A DNA stretch of 6,452 nt, from positions 1 to 6,452 of the forward strand of contig PWGE01000209.1 in assembly GCA_003554345.1 (NCBI GenBank). Direction: 5' to 3'. The position numbers and the translations under genes were made by a program. The DNA comes from Candidatus Sumerlaeota bacterium. GTDB taxonomy: Bacteria > Sumerlaeota > T1SED10-198M. Of the stretch, positions 1 through 5,190 are shown piece after piece (the first letter of the stretch is position 1; each line of letters opens with the position of its first letter). The notes under the pieces were generated by a model. The model ran no database searches, had not been told where the DNA came from, and worked only from the letters and a program-made list of their open reading frames with translations.

Positions 1-37
1 ACCACCGCTTAGACAATCAACAAAAGGAGTAAACCGC

Positions 38-82
38 ATGACAGCGTGGCATTACTGTATTATTACCGTAATTTGTGTTTGA
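38..82 (+). other. Possible 14-codon leader ORF with its own ribosome binding site
   Basis: An ATG at 38 is preceded by AAAGGAG (23-29), eight bases upstream, and reads MTAWHYCIITVICV before a TGA at 80-82. The ribosome binding site is good, but the ORF is far too short for composition to support it. The peptide is hydrophobic with two cysteines and one tryptophan. It could be a leader peptide for hsp20, a stand-alone microprotein, or chance. Confidence 0.15.
51..72. promoter_or_regulatory. ATTAC/GTAAT repeat cluster, possible operator
   Basis: ATTAC occurs at 51-55 and 62-66 and its complement GTAAT at 68-72. The last two form an 11-bp hyphenated palindrome ATTAC-C-GTAAT. The cluster is about 75 bp upstream of the presumed hsp20 TATA element. 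A regulator binding site is possible, but AT-rich sequence yields such motifs by chance. Confidence 0.2.
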
Positions 83-115
83 GGCGGTGCGAACGCGATT
101 AAACCCCAGAAGTAG

Positions 116-127
116 TGCTAGCTAGCA
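116..127. promoter_or_regulatory. Perfect 12-bp palindrome upstream of hsp20
   Basis: TGCTAGCTAGCA reads the same on both strands. It ends 19 bp before the T6 tract taken as the hsp20 TATA element, a position where an activator or repressor dimer could touch the basal machinery. The regulator is unknown and the role is inferred from position only. Confidence 0.3.
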
Positions 128-146
128 TACCACATTATCCGTGAGA

Positions 147-155
147 TTTTTTACG
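147..155 (+). promoter_or_regulatory. Candidate TATA element of hsp20
   Basis: TTTTTTACG is the most TATA-like stretch before the gene. Haloarchaeal transcription usually starts about 25-27 nt after the centre of this element, near 176 here. That leaves a leader of about 20 nt just containing the ribosome binding site at 183-189. A second T6 tract stands in the same role before cdc48. Confidence 0.35.
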
Positions 156-182
156 AACCGCGTACAACTAACATCTGTACTC

Positions 183-189
183 GAGGTGA
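183..189 (+). promoter_or_regulatory. Ribosome binding site that fixes the hsp20 start
   Basis: GAGGTGA is an excellent match to the anti-Shine-Dalgarno end of archaeal 16S rRNA and lies six bases before the ATG at 196. It favours that ATG over the in-frame ATG at 241, which lacks a comparable site. Confidence 0.6.
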
Positions 190-195
190 CCACCA

Positions 196-564
196 ATGGT
201 ACTGCGACCAACACCAAGTACCTGGACACAAGGCCTCAACATGCCCTCTCGCCTGTTCAGTGACCGTAGTGGCGACGACTACGAACTGTACGAGGAGGAC
301 GACGAGTTCGTCCTCACAGTCGATATGCCGGGCTTCGAGACCGAAGACATCAGCGTCACGTGGGACGATGGTGTCCTGAACGTCGCCGCCGAACACGTCG
401 ACGAGGACCGTGGCCAGAAAAAGACCTACCACCGCCGGTTCCGGTTCCCCAAAACCGTCGCCGACGAGGAAATCGGCGCGGAGTACCGAAACGGTGTCCT
501 CGAAATCACGCTGCCGATCGCGGATGTAACCACCCGCGGCGAGGAGATCCCGGTGGAGGGCTAA
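196..564 (+). CDS. hsp20: Small heat-shock protein, Hsp20/alpha-crystallin family
   Basis: This is a 122-residue ATP-independent holdase, expected to form cytosolic oligomers that bind unfolding proteins and keep them refoldable. After a short N-terminal arm (about 1-30), the alpha-crystallin domain runs from about 31 to 112. It opens with the acidic run YELYEEDDEFVLTVDMPGF and closes with the family signature YRNGVLEITLP (97-107; G100-V101-L102). The tail holds I118-P119-V120, a match to the C-terminal I-x-I/V motif that docks into neighbouring subunits. The length is normal for an archaeal member. The start at 196 is chosen for the strong ribosome binding site; M16 (position 241) is the alternative. 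A cdc48-type gene follows 150 bp downstream on the same strand. Family assignment is firm. Heat induction is expected from the family but is not shown by the sequence. Confidence 0.93.
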   Translation: MVLRPTPSTWTQGLNMPSRLFSDRSGDDYELYEEDDEFVLTVDMPGFETEDISVTWDDGVLNVAAEHVDEDRGQKKTYHRRFRFPKTVADEEIGAEYRNGVLEITLPIADVTTRGEEIPVEG

Positions 565-577
565 CGGCCGCCACCCC

Positions 578-594
578 GATCACCGATCGTGATC
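578..594. repeat. Short inverted repeat after hsp20
   Basis: GATCAC (578-583) and GTGATC (589-594) form a 6-bp stem around CGATC, 13 bases after the hsp20 stop. No T-run follows, so an intrinsic terminator is unlikely. It shares the TCACCG/GTGA half-sites with the repeat at 619-634, so both could bind one regulator. Confidence 0.35.
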
Positions 595-618
595 ATCGTA
601 TCGCCACCCGTCAGTCCC

Positions 619-634
619 CGGTGAACTATCACCG
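619..634. repeat. Inverted repeat CGGTGA-ACTA-TCACCG
   Basis: This is a perfect 6-bp inverted repeat with a 4-nt spacer, centred about 48 bp before the cdc48 T6 element. The half-site TCACCG also occurs at 580-585. It is an operator candidate by shape and position only. Confidence 0.35.
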
Positions 635-653
635 TGCCGACGCGTGACCTCCA

Positions 654-677
654 CCGTCGCGCCGACGGCCATTTTTT
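654..677 (+). terminator. Terminator-like hairpin and T6 tract after hsp20
   Basis: CCGTCG (654-659) and CGACGG (663-668) form a GC-rich 6-bp stem with a 3-nt loop. Three bases later comes TTTTTT (672-677). Archaeal termination relies mainly on the T tract. The site ends about 110 nt after the hsp20 stop. The same T6 tract is the best TATA candidate for cdc48, so it may serve two purposes. Confidence 0.45.
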
Positions 678-680
678 CGG
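672..680 (+). promoter_or_regulatory. Candidate TATA element of cdc48
   Basis: TTTTTTCGG lies about 40 bases before the ATG at 715, predicting a transcript start near 700 and a leader of roughly 10-15 nt. No ribosome binding site precedes the ATG, consistent with the very short leaders common in haloarchaea. Confidence 0.4.
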
Positions 681-702
681 AGTCACGCGTCGATGAGTCA
701 CG
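680..702 (+). repeat. Direct repeat GAGTCACG at the cdc48 transcript start
   Basis: GAGTCACG occurs at 680-687 and again at 695-702, start to start 15 bp. The copies lie between the presumed TATA element and the start codon, where a bound protein would block initiation. The first copy overlaps the right arm of the 638-692 inverted repeat. Confidence 0.3.
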
Positions 703-714
703 ACAATCCCAGCC

Positions 715-2952
715 ATGCGACTCCGCGTAAAACCCCTCAAACGGAAAGACGCAGGCAGCGGTCTCGCCTCGATCGATCGCGCGACGATGGCCGAACTCAG
801 CGTCGAAAGCGGTGAGTTCGTTGCGATCGAGGGCCGTGAGGGCCGGGTCATCGCACGCGTCTGGCCCGGCCGCTCCGAAGATAGAGGACGGAGAATCGTC
901 CGCATCGACGGCCAGCTCCGGCAGGCCGCTGGAGTACGGATCGACGACACCGTCGATGTCGAACCGGCCGACGTCGAACCGGCCCAGCGCGTCCGGGTTG
1001 CACTTCCCGAAAACGTTCGCCTCCAGGGCGACATCGGCTCCTACCTCGGAGAGAAGCTCTCCGAGCGCGCCGTCTCCCCCGGCGACCAGCTCTCGCTGTC
1101 GCTTGGCTTCGGGCTCCTGTCGACCCGATCGAGTCGCCGACTTCCGATTACCATCGTCGACGCCGAGCCAGGCGGGACGGTCGTCATCGGCAGCGAAACC
1201 GAGGTCGAAGTCGTCGATCGCAGTCGCGACGAGCTTGCAATCGAAGCCGAGGGACCGATCGGTGCCGAGGAGACACCGACCCCGGAGACACCTGACGTCA
1301 CCTACGAGGACGTCGGCGGCCTGGACGATGAACTCGAACAGGTCCGAGAGATGATCGAGTTGCCGATGCGCCACCCGGAGCTGTTCCGGACGCTAGGTAT
1401 CGAGCCGCCCAAAGGCGTCCTCCTGTACGGCCCGCCGGGAACCGGAAAGACGCTCATCGCACGGGCGGTCGCAAGCGAGATCGACGCCAACTTCCAGATG
1501 ATCTCCGGGCCGGAGATCATGTCGAAATACTACGGCGAGAGCGAAGAACAGCTCCGCGAAGTGTTCGAGGAGGCCGCAGAGAACGAGCCCGCGATCGTCT
1601 TCATCGACGAACTCGACTCGATCGCGCCCAAACGCGAGGACGTCACCGGCGACACCGAGCGCCGCATCGTCGCCCAGCTCCTCTCGCTGATGGATGGGCT
1701 CGAACAGCGCGGCGAGATCACGGTCATCGGGACGACGAACCGTGTCGACGCGATCGATCCCGCACTCCGCCGACCCGGCCGGTTCGATCGGGAGATCGAG
1801 ATCGGCGTCCCGGATGCCGACGGGCGTGAGGAGGTTCTCCAGATTCACACCCGTGGGATGCCCCTCGCGGAAGATGTCGATCTCGAACGCTACGCCGAGA
1901 ACACCCATGGTTTCGTCGGCGCAGACATAGAAAACCTCGCTAAGGAGGCTGCAATGACCGCAATGCGTCGACTCCGTCCTGAGCTGGACCTCGACGAAGA
2001 CGAAATCGACGCGGACGTCTTAGACGAGATTGCGGTTACCACTGACGACTTCAAATCCGCACTGCGGGGGATCGAACCCTCCGCTATGCGTGAGGTTTTC
2101 GTCGAGGTTCCCGACATAACCTGGACCGACGTCGGCGGTCTCGAGGAGGCAAAGGGCCGCCTCCGTGAAACCGTCCAGTGGCCGATGGAACACGCCGACG
2201 CCTACGATCGAGTCGGGCTCGAACCAGCCAAAGGGGTCCTCCTTTATGGCCCGCCAGGCACCGGGAAGACCCTGCTCGCGAAGGCAGTCGCCAACGAGTC
2301 CCAGTCGAATTTCATCTCGGTCAAAGGCCCCGAGCTGTTCGACAAGTACGTCGGCGAGAGCGAGAAGGGGGTCCGCGATATCTTCGAGAAGGCCCGCGCG
2401 AACGCGCCGACGATCGTCTTCTTCGACGAAATCGACGCCCTCGCGAGCGAACGCGGCAGCGGCGTGGGCGACTCCAACGTCGGCGAACGGGTCGTCTCCC
2501 AGCTACTGACCGAGCTCGACGGCCTCGAAGAACTCGAAGACGTGGTCGTCATCGCAGCCTCGAACCGCCCCGAGCTGATCGACGACGCCCTCTTGCGCCC
2601 CGGTCGACTCGATCGCCACGTCGAGGTGAGCGATCCCGACGAGGACGCCCGCCGCGAGATCTTCGAAATCCACAGTCGCGATCGGCCGCTGGCCGACGAC
2701 GTCGATCTGGACGCCCTCGCCGACGACACCGAGGGCTACACCGGTGCGGACGTCGAGGCAGTCTGTCGCGAGGCGGCGACGATCGCGGTCAGCGAGCACG
2801 TCCACGCCGGTGAGGAAAGCGACGCGGAGTCGATCGAACTTACTGCTGAGCACTTCGAGGAGGCGATCGAGGAGGTATCACCGGAGGGGGCCAGCGAGTT
2901 CGAGGCAGAAGAGATGGCGTTTGGCGACATCCCTGAAGGGGGCGAGGCGTAG
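715..2952 (+). CDS. cdc48: Cdc48/VCP-type AAA+ ATPase with two ATPase rings
   Basis: This 745-residue archaeal Cdc48 (VAT/p97) homologue is expected to form a cytosolic hexamer that unfolds or extracts proteins by pulling them through its pore. The N domains (double-psi barrel about 1-90, second lobe about 95-165) precede two AAA modules. D1 has Walker A GPPGTGKT (239-246, K245), Walker B IVFIDE (E299), sensor N342, arginine fingers R356 and R359, and pore loop K271-Y272-Y273-G274. D2 has Walker A 512-519 (K518), Walker B E572, N617, R631 and R634, and pore loop K544-Y545-V546-G547. All catalytic residues are present in both rings, and the length is typical. The acidic tail ends in GEA, so the C-terminal hydrophobic-Tyr-X motif used to dock on the 20S proteasome is absent. 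The canonical start [14 protein letters not shown] supports the ATG at 715. The gene follows hsp20, suggesting linked quality-control roles. Confidence 0.97.
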   Translation: MRLRVKPLKRKDAGSGLASIDRATMAELSVESGEFVAIEGREGRVIARVWPGRSEDRGRRIVRIDGQLRQAAGVRIDDTVDVEPADVEPAQRVRVALPENVRLQGDIGSYLGEKLSERAVSPGDQLSLSLGFGLLSTRSSRRLPITIVDAEPGGTVVIGSETEVEVVDRSRDELAIEAEGPIGAEETPTPETPDVTYEDVGGLDDELEQVREMIELPMRHPELFRTLGIEPPKGVLLYGPPGTGKTLIARAVASEIDANFQMISGPEIMSKYYGESEEQLREVFEEAAENEPAIVFIDELDSIAPKREDVTGDTERRIVAQLLSLMDGLEQRGEITVIGTTNRVDAIDPALRRPGRFDREIEIGVPDADGREEVLQIHTRGMPLAEDVDLERYAENTHGFVGADIENLAKEAAMTAMRRLRPELDLDEDEIDADVLDEIAVTTDDFKSALRGIEPSAMREVFVEVPDITWTDVGGLEEAKGRLRETVQWPMEHADAYDRVGLEPAKGVLLYGPPGTGKTLLAKAVANESQSNFISVKGPELFDKYVGESEKGVRDIFEKARANAPTIVFFDEIDALASERGSGVGDSNVGERVVSQLLTELDGLEELEDVVVIAASNRPELIDDALLRPGRLDRHVEVSDPDEDARREIFEIHSRDRPLADDVDLDALADDTEGYTGADVEAVCREAATIAVSEHVHAGEESDAESIELTAEHFEEAIEEVSPEGASEFEAEEMAFGDIPEGGEA
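957..985 (+). repeat. Tandem 15-bp unit in cdc48 ([10 protein letters not shown])
   Basis: GTCGAACCGGCC occurs twice in direct orientation, 15 bp apart, giving the repeated pentapeptide [10 protein letters not shown] in the linker between the two N-terminal lobes. It is probably a harmless in-frame slippage duplication. Confidence 0.5.
1498..1520. repeat. 23-bp palindrome in the cdc48 D1 module
   Basis: ATGATCTCCGG (1498-1508) and CCGGAGATCAT (1510-1520) are exact reverse complements around one base, within codons for MISGPEIM. A smaller 9-bp stem lies at 1045-1065. They show that long palindromes also occur in native genes here, a useful baseline for the insertion sequences. Confidence 0.6.
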
Positions 2953-3093
2953 CTCCGATCGTCGGCTGTTTCGAGCGTCGACAGAGGCGCGTCTGCGATC
3001 GGTCGGTCCAGCTTGTCGACTAGCGGCAGGTTGGGATCGCCGAACGGTCTGATGACGAGAAAGCATTTACTGATGTCTCGCCATCGACACGAT
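2953..3093. other. Intergenic region between cdc48 and the lipoprotein gene
   Basis: These 141 bp hold no convincing gene, hairpin or T-run terminator. The lipoprotein frame is open upstream to a TTG at 3013, but this stretch lacks a signal sequence, and the ATG at 3094 fits the promoter better. The only recognisable element is the TATA candidate near the right end. Confidence 0.5.
3059..3070 (+). promoter_or_regulatory. Leaderless promoter of the lipoprotein gene
   Basis: GAAAGC followed by TTTAC resembles a haloarchaeal BRE plus TATA element. The TTTA core at 3066-3069 is centred about 26 bp before the ATG at 3094, so transcription would start at or next to the start codon. This spacing is the main reason for choosing that start. 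Confidence 0.5.
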
Positions 3094-3597
3094 ATGCACC
3101 GCCGCCACCTCTTCGCCGGGATGACGCTCCTGGTGTCTACTGCGGGCTGTCTCGGCGACAGCGATCGCGACCCTGCTGTAACGCAGCTCTCGACAACCGA
3201 GACGGATCCGCCGCTTTTCATGTTCGAGCAACCACTTGGCGTCGAAAATGCGACGAACGCAGAGGCGACGGATATCATTCAGATTGGCGACACCGACGAC
3301 TCCCACTGGGTCGTCGCGATGGCCAACGCTGAGGAGCCGATCGAAACTGCCGTTTCCGTCACCGGTCCCGACGATGCCGACGAACCGATCGTCGAGACGA
3401 CGGTTGAACTGTCCCGATCGGCCTACGTCGCGCTCTCGCTGCGAGAGCCTGGCGCGTATTCGATCGCCTTCGAGTGGACGGCCGGGAGAGAGACGGTTTC
3501 GATCGAGAGCTCGAAGATCGACTGCAACGACTCGAACGACTCCGTGTTGATCGGGGCCGATGGCGAGATTGAACGGACTAGTAGAGCCTCCAGTTAA
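3094..3597 (+). CDS. Tat-exported lipoprotein of unknown function, probably truncated at the C-terminus
   Basis: The protein has 167 residues and is probably anchored on the outer face of the membrane. The N-terminus MHRRHLFAG carries the twin-arginine pair R3-R4, then a hydrophobic stretch (6-15) and the lipobox T-A-G-C with lipid-modified C19. T at -3 is less usual than L. A polar linker (20-40) is followed by a soluble, apparently beta-rich and very acidic domain with no family I recognise. C144 is the only other cysteine. Codons up to T162 are native. The last five codons and the TAA lie inside the left inverted repeat of IS-A (from 3581), so the original C-terminus was probably cut off. 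The start at 3094 is chosen over an upstream TTG because of the signal peptide and the TATA spacing. Confidence 0.8.
   Translation: MHRRHLFAGMTLLVSTAGCLGDSDRDPAVTQLSTTETDPPLFMFEQPLGVENATNAEATDIIQIGDTDDSHWVVAMANAEEPIETAVSVTGPDDADEPIVETTVELSRSAYVALSLREPGAYSIAFEWTAGRETVSIESSKIDCNDSNDSVLIGADGEIERTSRASS
3432..3448. repeat. 17-bp palindrome in the lipoprotein gene
   Basis: GCTCTCGC and GCGAGAGC flank a single T. It is the longest palindrome I found in this gene and is probably incidental. It is listed as a baseline for those in the insertion sequences. Confidence 0.5.
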
Positions 3598-3610
3598 TTC
3601 GTACCCAGTT
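3581..3610 (+). repeat. IS-A left terminal inverted repeat
   Basis: Read inward, it matches the reverse complement of 5191-5220 at 23 of 30 positions, including TCCAG (3589-3593) and TTCGTACCC (3598-3606). The flanking ACTA is also symmetric at both ends, raising the match to 27 of 34. This repeat contains the TAA that ends the lipoprotein frame. Confidence 0.75.
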
Positions 3611-3616
3611 GGGCAT

Positions 3617-3631
3617 CCTATCGAAGATAGG
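3617..3631. repeat. Hairpin over the passenger-gene stop codon
   Basis: CCTATC and GATAGG form a 6-bp stem with a 3-nt loop covering the stop at 3618-3620, just inside the IS-A left repeat. It may mark a transcript end, but there is no T-run. Confidence 0.3.
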
Positions 3632-3983
3632 CCTGCGCAGCGGTGTCAAAGCAAGATTCAGGTGACCCAGTGAACGAGCCGTCGAGCGTAATCGACGGCT
3701 CGTATCGCTCGTCACTATACTTGTAGAACGCAAATACCCACGAGTCCGGATCGCCGGTCCAGGTTAATCGGCACAATTTCGTTGGAGTCTGTCGAATACG
3801 TTCTTTCTCTTCCTCGCTCGCATCGGGCATCACCCAGGGATTGCTCTCGAACGCATCGATGTATGCGTATTCACCACGGAAGCGAACCTGCACACGCGCG
3901 CACCGCTCGTTCCACGCGGTGCGCGCGTGTTTCTCAAGCCGATCTTGGAGAGGGCGACAAACGGACTCAGGAATCGAAGCCAT
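3618..3983 (-). CDS. Small acidic protein of unknown function, IS-A passenger
   Basis: The protein has 121 residues, starting MASIPESV. No catalytic motif is recognised. It appears soluble, with no signal peptide or membrane segment. Distinct blocks are RFRGEYAYIDAF (34-45), TKLCRL (68-73), FAFYKYSDERYEPS (84-97) and GSFTGSPESCFDTAAQAYL (102-120). Cysteines are at 9, 28, 71 and 111. From memory it resembles a widespread small haloarchaeal protein of unknown function; I could not check this. The frame is open further upstream, but the ATG at 3983 is preferred because a TATA-like element lies 26 bp before it and the longer version would overlap the transposase. The gene sits between the transposase stop (25-nt gap) and the left terminal repeat, so it moves with the element. 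It could regulate transposition or be captured cargo. Confidence 0.75.
   Translation of the reverse strand: MASIPESVCRPLQDRLEKHARTAWNERCARVQVRFRGEYAYIDAFESNPWVMPDASEEEKERIRQTPTKLCRLTWTGDPDSWVFAFYKYSDERYEPSITLDGSFTGSPESCFDTAAQAYLR
3674..3703. repeat. Perfect 12-bp-arm hairpin in the passenger gene
   Basis: ACGAGCCGTCGA and TCGACGGCTCGT enclose the 6-nt loop GCGTAA. The arms are exact. Confidence 0.7.
3892..3930. repeat. Perfect 15-bp-arm hairpin in the passenger gene
   Basis: ACACGCGCGCACCGC and GCGGTGCGCGCGTGT enclose a 9-nt loop. The arms are exact and very GC-rich, so the mRNA would fold strongly near the 5' end of the gene (codons 18-31). Confidence 0.7.
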
Positions 3984-3992
3984 ACGGCCTAG

Positions 3993-4002
3993 ACGACTCC
4001 AG
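3993..4002 (-). repeat. Decamer CTGGAGTCGT before the passenger gene (copy 1)
   Basis: On the minus strand this 10-mer lies 9 bases before the passenger start. An exact copy in the same orientation lies upstream of the transposase (5178-5187). It contains GGAG, a possible though distant ribosome binding site. A shared regulatory or transposase-binding site is the other reading. Confidence 0.35.
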
Positions 4003-4005
4003 AGA

Positions 4006-4012
4006 GATTTAC
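4006..4012 (-). promoter_or_regulatory. Candidate TATA element of the passenger gene
   Basis: Minus-strand GTAAATC is centred about 26 bp before the ATG at 3983, the spacing of a leaderless haloarchaeal promoter. It overlaps the transposase stop codon, so the passenger could be transcribed independently of the transposase. Confidence 0.35.
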
Positions 4013-5130
4013 GCTGTCGCTGGGAGATCTTCCAGCAACTGAGCCAGTTGCTCACTCGTGTAGGTCCAGTCGATCGGTGCTGGAGCACGATTCCATCGAT
4101 CTTCGAAGCCCGCGAGACGATCACGAAGTGTACTCACCGACGCAAAGCTCTCGCCGGCGAGAGCTTTGCGGCTCAGCACCGAGAAATACAGTTCGATCTG
4201 ATTCAGCCACGATGCCCCGGTTGGAAGATGCAACCCTTCGACGTTGCTGTACTGCTGTTTCAGCCACCATGTGAACGTATTCGGATGATGGGCACTCCCG
4301 TTATCGGTGATCCAGAACACGCGATCTGCCGCTCGGCAGATCGGGTGTGCCATCACCGTCTCGACGAGGGTTTCAAAATTCGCCCGCGTATTTCGATCAA
4401 CACACTGACCCACAATTTCTCCAGTTCCAACGATTAGAGCCGCTTGATAGGAACAGGTGCCGTGGCGTTCGTACTGGTGTTCGACGTGATTGATTGTGTG
4501 CGGTCCCGGCGGCGTCCGTCGTCGGGACCGCGCTTGAATGCCTGTCTTCTCGTCGGCACAAATGACGATGTCACGCTCGGTGAGGTCCTCACCGCTCCAC
4601 AACCCGTTGTATAAATCCAACACAGGAGCGGCTTTCTGTTCGAAGTGTGGATCTCTCGGAGTCACCCAGGAGGTGTAGGTCCACGGTCGGATCGCCGCCT
4701 GCGCGAGCCAGGCGGCGATCGTGGACTGTGATGGGCACGGATCAAGCTCCCGTGAGGCCTCCGCATGGATGTCACTGGAACTCAGCCGCGAAAGCGGAAG
4801 CTGTCGTGTGGAAGGAAGTTCGCAGGCAAGGGCGGTGATAACTGCTCGGTCAGTGTCACCGTAAGTGGGAGGACAGCCGGGCCGGGGCTCATCGATGAGC
4901 CCGGCCCGGCATTCCTTGGCGAAGCGTCCGCGCCATTTACGGACGGTTTTCCGTGTACACTGGAGCTTTTGTGCGATTTCAGAGTTATTGAGACCAGCGG
5001 CAGCGAGGAGGACGATCCGTGCGCGGAACACTTCTCGTTGAGGGCTGGTCGCTTTGCGTGTGACCGCTTCAAGATCGGCTCGATCTTGAGCGGTCAACGT
5101 GATTGTAACTGGATTGGGGCCTGGAGACAC
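4009..5130 (-). CDS. IS630-family transposase of IS-A, intact
   Basis: This 373-residue DDE transposase is expected to bind the terminal repeats and move the element by cut-and-paste into TA targets. A helix-turn-helix (about 46-70, GLNNSEIAQKLQCTRKTVRKW) is followed by the linker GLIDEPRPG (77-85), another DNA-binding segment, and an RNase H-like catalytic core. The catalytic acids are D193 (ICADEKT), D276 (ITDNGSAHH) and E313 (SWLNQIE), with the usual GASWLN block before the last. The start is a GTG at 5130. The frame is closed by a TAG at 5149-5151 and there is no ATG in between; AGGAAG just upstream may act as a weak ribosome binding site. Nothing is missing or frameshifted. The gene contains six palindromes with arms of 9 bp or more, which could fold the mRNA and restrain synthesis. 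Family assignment is firm. Confidence 0.93.
   Translation of the reverse strand: MSPGPNPVTITLTAQDRADLEAVTRKATSPQREVFRARIVLLAAAGLNNSEIAQKLQCTRKTVRKWRGRFAKECRAGLIDEPRPGCPPTYGDTDRAVITALACELPSTRQLPLSRLSSSDIHAEASRELDPCPSQSTIAAWLAQAAIRPWTYTSWVTPRDPHFEQKAAPVLDLYNGLWSGEDLTERDIVICADEKTGIQARSRRRTPPGPHTINHVEHQYERHGTCSYQAALIVGTGEIVGQCVDRNTRANFETLVETVMAHPICRAADRVFWITDNGSAHHPNTFTWWLKQQYSNVEGLHLPTGASWLNQIELYFSVLSRKALAGESFASVSTLRDRLAGFEDRWNRAPAPIDWTYTSEQLAQLLEDLPATA
4034..4052. repeat. 8-bp-arm hairpin near the 3' end of the IS-A transposase
   Basis: AGCAACTG and CAGTTGCT flank AGC, within 45 bp of the transposase stop. A 16-bp near-palindrome (CTGGGAGATCTTCCAG, 4020-4035) abuts it. The pair may slow or end transcription. 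Confidence 0.45.
4141..4170. repeat. Perfect 30-bp palindrome in the IS-A transposase gene
   Basis: The left half CGCAAAGCTCTCGCC is followed directly by its exact complement GGCGAGAGCTTTGCG. The centre falls on a codon boundary, so the ten codons give RKALAGESFA (321-330) on either strand. It could form a cruciform in DNA or a strong stem in mRNA, though an RNA loop would need the central bases open. Confidence 0.85.
4322..4343. repeat. Perfect 10-bp-arm palindrome in the IS-A transposase gene
   Basis: CGATCTGCCG and CGGCAGATCG are separated by CT. The site encodes part of the segment just before catalytic D276. Confidence 0.7.
4500..4531. repeat. 9-bp-arm hairpin in the IS-A transposase gene
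   Basis: GCGGTCCCG (4500-4508) and CGGGACCGC (4523-4531) enclose a 14-nt loop. Confidence 0.5.
4578..4594. repeat. 17-bp palindrome in the IS-A transposase gene
   Basis: CGGTGAGG and CCTCACCG flank a single T. Confidence 0.5.
4690..4720. repeat. Perfect 11-bp-arm hairpin in the IS-A transposase gene
   Basis: GATCGCCGCCT and AGGCGGCGATC enclose a 9-nt loop. CCAC (4681-4684) and GTGG (4721-4724) could extend it with a bulge. Confidence 0.65.
4876..4910. repeat. 35-bp near-perfect palindrome in the IS-A transposase gene
   Basis: GAGCCCGGCCCGGC on the right mirrors the left arm, which has a single extra G (4876-4890), around the centre ATCGAT. It covers the codons for the conserved linker GLIDEPRPG. 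Confidence 0.7.
5061..5096. repeat. 16-bp-arm hairpin near the 5' end of the IS-A transposase
   Basis: The right arm CGATCTTGAGCGGTCA (5081-5096) pairs with 5061-5077 apart from one bulged T, leaving a 3-nt loop. It falls within the first 25 codons, where mRNA structure could hinder translation. Confidence 0.7.
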
Positions 5131-5177
5131 GTTCTTCCTCGGTCGGATCTATTCACTCTACGTCATCTGAGGAGATA

Positions 5178-5187
5178 ACGACTCCAG
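5178..5187 (-). repeat. Decamer CTGGAGTCGT before the transposase (copy 2)
   Basis: Exact copy of the 10-mer at 3993-4002, in the same orientation relative to its gene, 47 bases before the transposase GTG and adjacent to the right terminal repeat. Confidence 0.35.
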
Positions 5188-5190
5188 GCT

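Larger units (their letters stand above)
638..692. promoter_or_regulatory. 11-bp inverted repeat bracketing the cdc48 TATA element
   Basis: CGACGCGTGAC (638-648) and GTCACGCGTCG (682-692) are exact reverse complements, 33 bp apart. Between them lie the hairpin at 654-668 and the T6 tract at 672-677. A regulator holding both arms would enclose the presumed promoter. In RNA, the arms could instead form the outer stem of an hsp20 transcript end. The arms are seen directly; the role is inferred. Confidence 0.4.

Noticed and set aside
580-1374. 264-residue open frame antisense to the start of cdc48
   Set aside because: It lies opposite a firmly identified gene. Long antisense frames are expected in GC-rich haloarchaeal coding DNA, and it shows no recognisable domain.
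1393-1908. 171-residue open frame antisense to the cdc48 D1 module
   Set aside because: It is a codon-bias shadow of cdc48, with no promoter or family resemblance.
3013-3093. 27-residue N-terminal extension of the lipoprotein from a TTG
   Set aside because: It would bury the Tat signal and lipobox, and the promoter at 3059-3070 would lie inside the gene.
3984-4124. 47-residue N-terminal extension of the passenger protein
   Set aside because: It overlaps the transposase 3' end in another frame. The ATG at 3983 has a TATA-like element at leaderless spacing.
3841-4437. 198-residue plus-strand frame across the passenger and transposase genes
   Set aside because: It is antisense to two better-supported genes. 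Its KALAGESFA segment is only the other strand of the 30-bp palindrome.
3993-5187. The ACGACTCCAG copies as ends of a shorter IS-A
   Set aside because: The copies are in direct orientation, not inverted, and lack flanking TA. The outer repeats at 3581-3610 and 5191-5220 are longer, inverted and TA-flanked.
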